Below are positions 42,201 through 54,200 of a DNA stretch of 64,000 nucleotides, piece after piece. A program made the position numbers and the translations under genes. Source of the stretch: Pyxicephalus adspersus (Eukaryota; Chordata; Amphibia; Anura; Pyxicephalidae). Position 1 is the first letter of the stretch. Each line of letters starts with the position of its first letter. The notes beneath the pieces are model-generated. The model did not search any database. It was not told the DNA's origin and worked only from the letters and a program-made list of their open reading frames with translations. The stretch lies in NCBI RefSeq assembly GCF_032062135.1, contig NC_092868.1:48961163-49025162 (forward strand), in the 5' to 3' direction.

Positions 42201-45200
42201 AGCAAGAGAGAGTATTCAAATATTTACAAAGAATGCCATTTAGAACACAAGAGAAGAAATTTAATTGTAGATTAAAGTGTATGTGCAGATAAAAAAAATA
42301 TTTTTCATGTCTATGACACACTGGAGAAATCTTTATTATTTATTCTGCAGATGTAACAGGATGTAAAAGGAAATCTCTCCCAAGGGGGGTGAGAAACCCT
42401 TTGGGGAACTCTTTAAAATTTTTCACCAACCTCAAATGATCTCTTTACCTAATACAGGTTATATCTGTTTTCTGGTAAATGTAAAACAGTAAAAAAAAAA
42501 TTAGAGCAGGAATGTACAACATATTGAAAGGGAAAATACTCAAAACAGTTAAATCTGGTATGGCTGACGATGGATGACGAACGATCCTAATGCAAGGCAA
42601 GGTGGAAAGCATGCAGCAGGGTGCCGCTCCGTCATATGTACAGCACTCGTTCAAGCATTGTGCAGTCCTTAATCGTTGGAAAGGATTGTGAAAGATCCTT
42701 TCTAACAATAATAATGGAATGTGTGTACCCAGCTTTAGAAGTGGTTATCTCACTGTAGGAGTAGGCTCTATGTTTTGACGCGTAAATATATACCTTTTGG
42801 GTCAACTGACATTTTAAAACTGAATTGGTCACCAGGCCATTCTAGAGTTTGCAAATACTTAACAAACAGTAAATGAGCTTTAAGAAGGCCACCACTAACC
42901 TTTGTAGTTAAGGCACTGTGAAGTAACGCCTCCTCAAAGTTTACAGCAAATGCACCAAAGCAAGTATCACTCAGCAGCTCAGTTTCCCTGTCCCTCATCC
43001 TCCCCAGCAGTAACTTAGAAGCTCAGCTTCCTCTCCCCCCCCCCCTATCAACAACGATTTAAAAGCTCAGCTTACTCTTACTTTCTCATAGTATCTTAGC
43101 ATCTCAGCTCTCTCTAATCTTTATGCCTCAGCAGCACAGCTCTCCCTGTCCCCTTTCCTCAAAAGCAGCATTCCCATTCTCCCTAGCTCCCCCTCCCTCA
43201 CCAGTGCCTTAGCAGCTCAGTTCCCCCTCTTCCCCACCTGCCAACAGTGACATAGCAGATCAGCTCCCTCTACTCCCTCCTGGTAAAAGCCTTTTATATA
43301 TGAGGAATGATGTGTTGAGCTATTGAGAGACTCAACTTCAACCATTTAAGTGCATCAAGTAAGAATTGTGTGCAGAACTAAACCAAATAGATAATCTTCC
43401 ATCCCTGCTCCATCGCGGGCACTGCCATCTTCTTCTTTCTTCTCTTTCTCATTCTGATCTGAGATAAGAAACCACTGTAACTCCTACAGTCTTGGCACTC
43501 GCAGGGGAAGCCGGGATGTGCCAGGTATCCAGGTGTCCAGCTCAGCAAATTTTGACAGCTATCAGGCAGGTAAAAATACTTACTGCAGAAGGGACATTGC
43601 ATGTCTATTTCTTCAATAAAGATCTGCCTGATGCCAAATGTTTAAAGTGGAACTTTCAGTCCACTTTAAGGCTGAACTGCTCCACAGTGCCTGAAGCTAC
43701 CTAGGTAAGTGGTGTCTCATTTTAGTGTATGTGCTGCTTTAAATTAATTAAAAAAATAGAATATCCATTGCCTAGCCTCAATTTTACTTTAAATTCAAGT
43801 GGAAAAACTAGAATAGCAGTAGCATCAGCTTAAAATGAGTACGCCAACTGTGTAGTTCCCTGTGTGAGCAATTAGTTAATAAAATCCCTCCTTGTGGAAG
43901 TCCTTTGCAGACTGTACAGACCACATGGTCTCCCAGCACACTCTCTCTGCTCCACATCCATCAAAGACTCTCTGCACGCTTCTTACATGATGAACTACTG
44001 CACAGACACTTCCCAATTCCTGTGGGTTTATTTCACTTATTAAATCAAAGGGAAAGTGTCCTTCCACTGTTGCTGGGTACCGTTCTGTCAGTGGTGGCTC
44101 TGCTGGAATCAATGTATCTGCACCCTTTACAGCTGACTCCCCATTTACTACATTCCATGAGAAAAGGAGAGGCATTAAACGTCAATAGTGCCAAGCAAGG
44201 CAACCTATAAATAAGGAGGTTGGGGCAAAGCTCTGGCGGAGGGTACAGACAGATAGAAGAGGTGTTACAATTATACCCAGGCCGGGGAATGACAAGAATC
44301 TAAAATCAAAGAGACGCAGACAATTACACATCAGCTGGGAAGAAGGTTGAGCGAGAATAGCACCACGGGCTACAATACTAATGTAGAGGGGACAGAATAC
44401 TCAATGCTGGTGACAGTGACTCCATTTAACTCTTTAGTGACACTACATTTAACATTTTATTACTTTCAAAAATAAACTGAAAGCAAACCTAAATATCCTA
44501 AAGTACAACTCTAGAAATTTTTTTTAGTTTATGTTAGTGTGATGTGGGGTTAGACACTGCAATATTTTTACGGCTGTCAATGCCCTATTTGGGAAGATTT
44601 CCCCTCTTTTTCTGTTCCAGAAGCAACTGAAAGTGAGATATACCCCTAGGAAGGGTAAGTAACACATATGTTTTCATGGGGAAAAGGTTTCTCTAGTGAA
44701 GACACATCTGTCACAAGAACGAGAAGTGGGGTAAAATCTTCCTAAATGGTGCACAGACACCAAAGCAAATGTTATAAAGCCATAAATCCTGCCCTAAGCT
44801 ATGTGAAACAAAAATAATAAAAAAACAGGCTGGAGTTACTTTTTAATTAAAAACCTTGATCTGGCCATTTTGGATAGGTTTTGGTAATTTGGGAGGGATT
44901 TAAAGTGTATTTAGGTTTTTATGTTGTCATACCAGCAAAAGAAACAGGGGGTGTCGATGGATCCACCGTGGATATACCTAGGTTAGGCAATGCCCAAAAT
45001 CCAGATTTAGATAAGAGTGGCAGACCATTGGTTGAGAATGTGATCATTTTATTTTATCAACCAAGCAAAAGCATGAAACTCTGAAGCAGAGCTCAATAAA
45101 ATGATGAAAACTAGACGAGAGTAGTGATAGACTTAAGGTCCAAAAGTAGAGTATAACCATTAGTGTAGAAGGTTAAACCCTTTGTCTTTATTTGTGATTG

Positions 45201-48200
45201 AACAACATCAGGTACATTTCTCTTTACTACAGTGACACAACAGGATGTTGGAAACAATCTAAAATGAGGGCAACTCCCCTTGGGCAGTTGTTGTTGAACA
45301 AATGCCCCCATGGAAGGTTTCCATGGGGGGGGGACTCTAACAAGTTGCATTTTTTTACACTTTTGGACTTAGTGAAATGGTCATCAGTACAAAGACAGAA
45401 GTGGATCTCCATACTGGGGACGAAGACAATAATAAAAACTGGACAAAAGGTCTAGCTATTCCTCATTTTATGCATAACATAAAAGAAGATGTAGTTAGGC
45501 ATAAGATTAGACAAAAAAAACAGGATAAAAATGAATGGTTCATTAAAGGTATATAATCAGATTTTGTTGCAACCTTTACCTTCAATCTAGAGTTTTCACC
45601 TGCAGTACCCATTCCTGCATCTAGATGTCCCAAATCTGGAAATAAGCATCATTTAGCCTACTCCCTCCCCAGCTAATTATAGACTGGCCCCTGCCTGAGA
45701 CCAGTAAGTGAAAACAGCAGGATCATAGTGATGGGTTCATCTGCCACTCTCCTATTTCCTCCTATCAGCACACTTCTTGACAATACTTGAACTATTTGGC
45801 TCTTTGTGCAATTTCTTACTCTCGTATTGCACCTCTGCAGCCCTCTCTGCAAAAGCCTAATACTAGGTCAACTGTTTGTATTAAAAAACATACAAGTAAT
45901 GATTTAGGATGTATTGATAACTGCAGGGCAGCATTATTTGGAGTCTTTTATAAGTGCCTAAAGTTTAGTTTCATGCAGAGGTTTGATGAAATGCAGCTCA
46001 CACTGAAGACATCTGCTTAACACCTAATACCTGCTCATTCCAGGCCGTACAGTGGAAGTGTATGTGCAAGGAAATGAGAGAGCAGGAATACCAACAACAT
46101 GCTAAAATGTGTCTGATAAGTGATCATCAGCCTCCGCTGTCATGTTACACAACTTCCTACAAGCTGAGATCGCACATGCTGAAGTGTTATATTGTGCTAC
46201 ATAAAAGAACATTTTACTCCACTACCATAATCTAGGCCAAGGAGGAGAAACTCGCATTACTTAAAGTGACCCTAACAATTCTTAGAAAAGAACATACTTG
46301 TAGAGAAGAAAAAGAATACTTAACTCTCCTGCTGCAAACTGAGAGAGAAATGGTCCACTGAAGTCAGCGGGGAACCAACACTTCCTGGAGTGTCGGAATC
46401 CATGGTCCCCAGGAGTGTCGATCCCCATGGCCCCCACTGCTCCCAGAGTTCCCGCTGACATTCATATCAGTGCAGGTGTAACAGCATGGAGGTATTCAGT
46501 CTTTTCCTTGGCAAAGCATTGTTAACCATTTGCAGATTCGCCTACAATATAATAATGTTCCCCAAGACTTCATTTAAGCCTCAGTGATGAGAAAATAAGA
46601 AGATGGGAATGAATGAGGAAAAGTTACCGCAGCTACTGACTCTACCCCTACAGGGCTTTCCCCAGAAGCTTTAGGTGGGTGATGGCCTCTGTCACCCAAC
46701 TCCCCAGTCACCATCTGGATGTTTTTCGATGGTTACTGAAGAGCTGAATCACAATACAGGGGTCACTACCAAGTAAGGCTCCCCCCCCGCTTAAAAAAAA
46801 AAAAAGTGACGGGCAGTGCGCCTGGCTAAAAGGGGCTGGTGAGCACAGTGACATATTATTCGTTAATTAACCCAAATCAGCCCTAATTAAACTTCTCCTC
46901 CCCTTCTGCTTATAGCTATTATGTTGGCTGAACCGTTTTAAGTGTGGACTAGCATAAAAAAAAATTGTTATCAATTTGTTATTTTTCTTCGGCAAATAAC
47001 TTTGCTATGTTTTGCATCAGAAACAATATTTTGATATCATTATGTACGAGGCAATTTATTAAATAAATGGAATACTTTTTATTATAGTAAAAAACATTTT
47101 TGTAAATGCTATGTTCACAATGGCCACGATGTTGTGGTGTGGTTACTGCTCCACATGCCAGCGATCGGCTGCCTCGGGGTAGTCGCTACACAAAGCTTCA
47201 TAGAGAATGAATGGGGGGAGCAGTGAGCAGGACAATACCACTCACTGCCGCCAGCTGTCACATCTGTAAGTGACCGGTGGCTGGCAAGGTGCCGGGATCG
47301 CTCAATCCCAGAAAGGCCTAAACCTGCCTCAAGACTAACACTGTTCAAAAATGAAAAAAAAAATGTTTTGTTTTATTAGCAACTTTAGGTATATATTTGC
47401 ATTCAATGTAAGGTACAAATTAATATTACCAGTAAAAAAAAGCCTTCCGCCCCCAAAAAAAAGAAATCACAGTGGAAATGTAAAAATTCCATGCAATATA
47501 CTGGTATGAGATTTGAAATCATTAAATTAAAAATGTAGTCTTGATGAGGAGATCAACTAATGATCACCATCAAATAGAATCCCTCCCTGCTGTCTACAAT
47601 AATACCCGGCAGTGCCAGGAACAGTGGTCGTTTATTAAAGTAATAGGCATTACTGATTAATGTTCAGTTGGCACATACAGATCAAATATTGATCAAGAAT
47701 CCTCAATTTTTTAACATTTGATAACAGTTTTTCATTAGTTTTGATGTGTTTATTGAATGTAACATCCAAGCCAGCTTTTCATGACCTTTTTAACATGGTG
47801 GAACCCTTCAAAAACCTTTTGGGTCTATAGGGACCCCAGTTTTATTTACAATACCACAGCTCCCAGTATATTGGCTTGGTGATGAGTGGGAAGAATTCCT
47901 CACATTGCTGTCCACTGGGAAGAATGTCACCCTTACAGATAGCCAAAGAGGTTGTTTGGTGTGACTTGAACGGTCCCAAGAGTCACAAATTGTTCATTGC
48001 TCAAGGAACCCTCAGCCACCTTTGGAGGAGCCCTGGTTGAGGAACTTTGATCTAATCTATTAAAAGCCTTGGATAGTGTATGACCAGCTTTAAAGTGCAG
48101 CTGTTCCTTTCGGAGCCCTCAAACTTATCGACAGCACCGTGATCCTTTAAGATTGAAAATGTCACAATGAGCAGCATTGTAAAACTCAAAAGCAATTTTA

Positions 48201-51200
48201 TTTCTCATAAAAGAAGTAATGCTAAAAAAAATTACAAAGAAATCACAAAGAGAAAAGTATTTTTCTTGCCTTCTCGTTAAATAACGCATTTAAAAATGTT
48301 AACAGAAGCAGAAAACATTTATTGAAAGTCAGACCGATAAATTTAAACCAGAGCCGCTCTGAAAAGAGCAGAATAAAACAATGTCTGGGATTGTTATAGA
48401 TACTGAGGGGGAATATTAGAAGTGAGGTGATTGAAAACTACTTGTGTGTAAAGTACAGAAAAAGGCATCAAGGAAATCAGAACCCCCACCAATATGAAGG
48501 GCACACCTTATCTCCACCAACAGATAGGAGGCAGAAGGAACTGGAGCTGAATGTGTACACAATCATTCACACACCCATCCTTTATGTACCCAGCAGGAAG
48601 CTTAAGGAAGAACTCCACTAAGCAATGTTTGCGTCAAAATGGTAATAAATAATATTTCTAAATATGAAACTTTTTATGAGACTCTATCGAACACGTTGGG
48701 GTTGATTTACTAAAGGAATATAGGCTGTTCACTTAGGAAAGTAAATTATCTTCCTGGAAGGGATTTTTCACTTAGCTAAGTGAATGTTGGCAAAATTCTC
48801 TTTGCAATGAATACCCAAACACAGGCAAGGAAAAAAAAAGTTTGCATGCCAGTGATTTGATGATTGAAGTCAGCAGAGCTTCATCTCATTCACTAGAGTT
48901 TCTTGAGCAATGAGCAGTTTGTGACTCCCAGGTCAGTTTAGGTGACACCAATGAACTTTTTGGCTATCTGTAAGAGGATATTCTTCCCAATGGTCAGCAA
49001 GAGGCATTCTTCTACTGACCACCACACTAATGTACTGTGAGCTGTGGATATAGTAAATATAGCAGGGGTTGCCTGAAAGTTATTTCAAGGGTTCCTCTAT
49101 GTTAAAAATGTCAAGAAACACTGAACTAGACGAAAGTCATCAGATGGACTTTATCGATGATATCGATGCTATCGATTATATGATGATCTTTCATGGCGGT
49201 TTTTAGTGATAGATGAATGAATGAGCGCTGTACACACAGAGACATTCTGTTAAATAAAGATGGGAAAGGGGAAGATTGAGCCAGCGGCACCCTGCGGTAC
49301 TCCCTAGGAAAGAAAGTCGTTCCCACTCAGCCATTTATCAAGGGTGGATTAATAAATCACAGGACTGGTGAACACATGGAAGATTTTATTGCAAGACAGG
49401 CACAACCATTTACCTAAGGTGAGACTCATCTGACATGTGTACGTATCTCTTGCAAGGGGATAATTCACTGACAGGTCTATATTCCTTTAGTAAATGTACC
49501 CCATTCACTTTTATTCATTAGGCATATTTACAAAATTAGTGGGCTAATAAAAGGCAGGACACATATTTTACACTACCTTGCCGCCAACACCACTAGGGAC
49601 GCAGAAGACATACTCCAGAAGAAAGATTATGGAGAATCTGGGGTCATCAACCATTTCTGGCAGACGCATGCGGCTCCGTAATACCAGGGCTGTAGAACTA
49701 GGGAGAAAAACAAAGTCGGTTTCAGTTTTGTTCAACTGGATAATGATTTCGATACCTTTGTGTTGTGTTGGAAAAACCAACAATGCAAGTAAGCTGTATT
49801 CACACATTCACAAACCTAGAAATCCTTTTATTGCGAATATATACAAATTTTCAGGCCATTGTTCACAACTCAGATTTTAACTAGACACCTATTCATCCTT
49901 CATTTTGGTTAGATAAACACTGATCCATGTGGCTCACACACAGATATATGGCATATACTGGGAAGCATTGTACATATGGACCCTCCAGAACTTATATTAT
50001 AGCTTTTTGCGGAAAGATGTCATCTATTATGGGAAAGTAATTTTTTTTGACACTTTGCTTGCACTTGCTGAGCAATTTTTCATTGTTTTTAGAAAATAGG
50101 AAACTCAGTTTTTTTCTAATGTTTTATTTTTATAAATCCAAACACTTTAGGCTTTCACTGGACTTTTAATAGACAATATTTGCATTTTTAAAATAATGTC
50201 TAATAGATAAACAGTCGTGGTTCTGTGATTAGACATACCTTAGCATCTGACTGCTGCTTTGTCTTTTCTTCTGGCTAGTAGCGGAATGTCCTTTCATACT
50301 TCTGTTCTCCGGTGTTACCACCACAACCTGAGGTGGCTGCACAAAACACCAGCCATTGTGTACGCCGATGTGTAGTCTGCGTTCTTGGATTGAAACAGAG
50401 GTCCCACCAGCAATAGGGCTCCCCTAGAATGTGAGAGGGATAAAGGGGGAAGAGAAACATTGAGAAAAGTAGAGAACATGGAGAAATTGTGAGTGATAGA
50501 AAGAAATTAATGTTTGAAAAAGCGTGAATGAAAAATTTAGAAATAGACATGAAAGATATGAGAGAGAAGATCATAGAGAGAGTGAGAGAAAGAGAAACGT
50601 GGAGGATCTGTATGAGACATATACATAAAGAAAGGGGACAGAGAAAAAAGCAGGAAAAGTGTGAAAAGAGAGAGTGCAGGATTTTTGAGTTGAGAATTAG
50701 GGAAAATGGAAACGAATAAGAGAAGACTTTGAGTACGAGAAGACAAGACTGATAGACGAGAAAAAAAGAGAGAATGAAAAAATGAAAGAACGAGAAAGAA
50801 AGCGAGAACGAGAGAGAGATAAAGAAGAGGGAGAGAACAAGAAACAGAGAAAAAAGGAGAAGAAGAGAGTGAAAGAATGAGAAAGAAAGAGAATGGGTGA
50901 GAGACAGAAAACAAAAATGAGAGCGAGAATGAGAAAAAGAGAGTGTGAGAATGAGAAAGAACAGGAACAAGAAAGAGAGAGAAAGAACAAGAGCAAGAAG
51001 AGAGAATGAGAAAGAACAAGAAAAAGAATGAGAAAAAGAAAGAATGAGAATAAGAAATAGAGAGTGAGAATGAGAGAGAGAATGATATAGAGAGAGTGAA
51101 AAAGAGAGAGGAAACAAGGAAAAGAGAAAAAAAAAAGACAAAGAAAGCACATGTGTGCAAGAGTGAAAGAACGCATGGTGAATGAAAACCGAAGGAAAGA

Positions 51201-54200
51201 GCCCTGATATTCACCTTCCATAACAACAATGTATAATACATAGGAGTCCAGCAGTCAGGGAAGTATATTTTCAGGAGAGGTCAGTAATGGTAACCCTGGC
51301 CTCCCTCTTGCCACAGATTTCCTTTAACCTATTTATGGCCAAATGTTGCATTTGCACTTTACTGGTTTGTAAAAGAAAAAAAATTCACAGCTCTGCCAAA
51401 AAGATTAGTCAGACAGAACACTATCCCTGAATTGGTTTTGGCTTCTAAGATGCTATAGTAACAGCTTTGGATGAGATCCAGACGTGATGGAATTGTGAAA
51501 ACACTTCACGTAGCGCGTCAGTCTACATATGTTCTTGTCTGATTATAACATAAGATAAAGTTAAGCCTGCACAAATGTACCATATTTTTTTATTTTTATT
51601 GTGAGCATCACCAGCAAAAAGAAATTATAAGCTAAAGAAATGATTACACAGGGCATGTATGGTTCAAGAATACGGAAATAATGGATGCAGTGAACTTAAA
51701 ACATGGAAGGTCCCCGGAAGACCTATGCCATACCATCAGCCCAGGGCAAAGTGGTGCTTCAGGGTATAAAGGGTGCAACATTGCACATTGATCATGTACA
51801 CATGTGCTGCAGTGTGATCCAGCTGATGTATGAAGGCAGCAGTGAGTGACAGGTAGCAGACACTGACAAAGTTTCTTTAGCAGCCCTTTTTTACTTAATA
51901 AAAAGTGTGGGGTAGTGTTGGGTGTAGGGTAGGGTGTATAAAAAGAAGCAAATTAATGAATTGCTTGAGATTATTCATTTGCATGGAAAATGCAAGATAA
52001 ATTTGCATTTTCAATACACACAGGGAAAATTCAAATTTATCTGTGCATTTTCCATGCAAAGGAATAATCTCAAACAATTTTAAAGCCAAAGTAAACGCCA
52101 CTTTTTTTTTTAATGATCGGCAAGTGTGCTGTGCATATAGTATTGTTCTTTCATGTTTTTTATACAATATATATACGTTTTGTGCAGTGTGCATAAGAAT
52201 GTTCTCCTGTTTTTTTTCAAACTATAGTACGGCCCCCCCGGCAATCTGAGGGACCGTGAACCGGCCCCCTGTTTAAAAAGTTTGAGGACCCCTGGTTTAG
52301 AGGGTAGTAGTGCCAGCTTGTGATGGCCAATCTGATTTTAAATACCCAAACACATGGATGGTAATAACCGACAGGTTCCAACAGCAGAATATGGGAGAAG
52401 AATCAGGCATATATTAAACAGAAATTTCCCGTAATGAAGTTTAAGGTTTGTCCACTTACCCTAGGTAAGCGATCGCTATTAACCAAAATGAGCAATTCTT
52501 CTTCAAACTTCTCCAGTGAAGGATACATCATAAGATAGAGTTTGTCTAAGTGACAAGTGACTGTTTTCTGTAGATGTGGTTTCTTCAAGATATCCCCTAC
52601 AGAAGAATACAGAAACAGAGGTTAGAATTAAAGCAGAAGTTAGAATTAAAGCAGAACTTAAAAAATACACTTAAAAAATACATCAATATATTTGAAAAAC
52701 TGTTTAATCAGTTTTGTGATTCATTTCCTTCACACTGTATAGATAGAAGGGTGATACTGCTTATCACTATTGAAGATTCCCATGACCTCATCAGCCTTTT
52801 AGGATAATTATAGAGCATAACCACACAGTGCCCTTATGCATAAAGCCCTCCTGCAGCTTCCAGTGACTGAAAACGTGTGTGCTATCACCATACAATGAAA
52901 CAGAGATGGACTTGCAGGTGCAACATCCTTTATAGGTACAACTACTAGGGAATAAAACATACTAGAGTTCAATTCGGCTTCAACACAGGAACATAAAATC
53001 TTCCTGATTCCGTGACTCAATCAGATGTTCCCTGTACCAACAATCGCTGGTGTCATTTCTTTAAAAGCTAAATCCCCAGTTAAATTCTGTGCTTCTATAA
53101 AAAACATCCAGTTTTTTATAAAGCAATCTATAGTAGTTGCTGAAACTACTTCCTGAGGGAGCTGATTCCACATTTTCACAGACCTTACAGTGAAGAATCC
53201 CTTCCTTATCCGGAGTTTAAACTTCTTTTCCTCCAGATGCAAAGAGTGCCCTCTTGTTCTTTGTAATGATCTCAAAGTGAATAATGGGGAAGAGAGTTCT
53301 CTATATGGACCATTTATATATTTATACAGGGTGATCATATCCCCCCTTTAACGTCTCTTCTCAAGGGAGAATAGATTGAGTTCAGCTAATCTCTCCTCAT
53401 AGCTGAGCTCCTCCATTCCTTTTATTAGTTTAGTTGCCCTTCTCTGCACTCTCTACAATCCCACAATGTCCTTTCTGTGAACTGGTGCCCAAAACTGGAC
53501 TGCATATTCCAGATGTGGTCTGACCAATGCTTTGTACAGGGGCAGGATTATGTCTCCATCTCTGCAGTCTATTCCTCTTTTAATACAAGAAAGTACTTTG
53601 CTAGCTTTAGATATTGCAGCTTGGCTTTGCATGCTGATATTAGGTTATGATCTACCAGAACCCCCAGATCCTTTTCTATTTCTGACTCCCCCAAATGTAT
53701 TCCCCCTAGACAGTATGAAGCATGCATGTTGTTAAATTTATCTCCATTAAATGTCATTTGCCAAATGGCTGCCCAATTAACATTGTTGATTGTTGTGATG
53801 GGATATTGAAGTGTATTGAAAGTATGATTTATTTGTTATAGTAGATGCTAAATAACAACCCACAATTCTGTAAGTACTATATCCACAGCTCACAGTAGAT
53901 TAGGATGGTGGTTGGTGGGAAGAATGCCAACAGAAAGTCATTTAGACAATATTTGTTCAATTTTAAGCCCAACAGAACTATAGAAGCAGGTAATATTAAT
54001 AAAGAAAGAATTACAAACACTTACAAAATAAGACTCCACGGCAGCAAGCATGTTAATTGTGTATTTGCTATTCTGTTAGCTCATAAAATTTCTAATAAAC
54101 CTGTCTGCATAAAGAAATTAATGAACTCGCATTGTAAATCTGTCTGTGGAGGATTGGACGTGGATATATTGTACGATGTTGGGGTTGTTTGTATATGTCA

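Larger units (their letters stand above)
36837..49576. other. NPHP4 intron of 12.7 kb
   Basis: Holds hAT-like family 2 copies (37.6, 46.7 kb), a Tc1 3' remnant (39.7 kb), candidate conserved stretches (37.1, 39.9-40.5, 41.9-42.3 kb), a CT-rich degenerate repeat (41.1 kb), a partial MITE (42.55 kb), a CT-rich minisatellite (43.0 kb), a TTAA-ended repeat (43.4 kb) and hAT-like copies (47.8, 48.9 kb). The stretches at 43.7-46.6 and 48.1-48.9 kb show nothing I can support. Confidence 0.75.
51186..52459. other. Rest of NPHP4 intron 50424-52459
   Basis: Unique AT-rich DNA containing the hairpin at 51961-52077 and a hAT-like end fragment at 52225-52296. Confidence 0.7.

Noticed and set aside
44881..45084. 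67-aa plus frame with non-biased composition
   Set aside because: No start context, family match or splice partners; expected by chance in unique DNA.
50275..51241. Open frames of 174-291 aa on the minus strand
   Set aside because: Mostly low-complexity tract; the 291-aa frame crosses the real NPHP4 exon in the wrong frame.
53021..53338. 105-aa minus frame as a host gene
   Set aside because: It is the C-terminal part of a broken CR1 reverse transcriptase.
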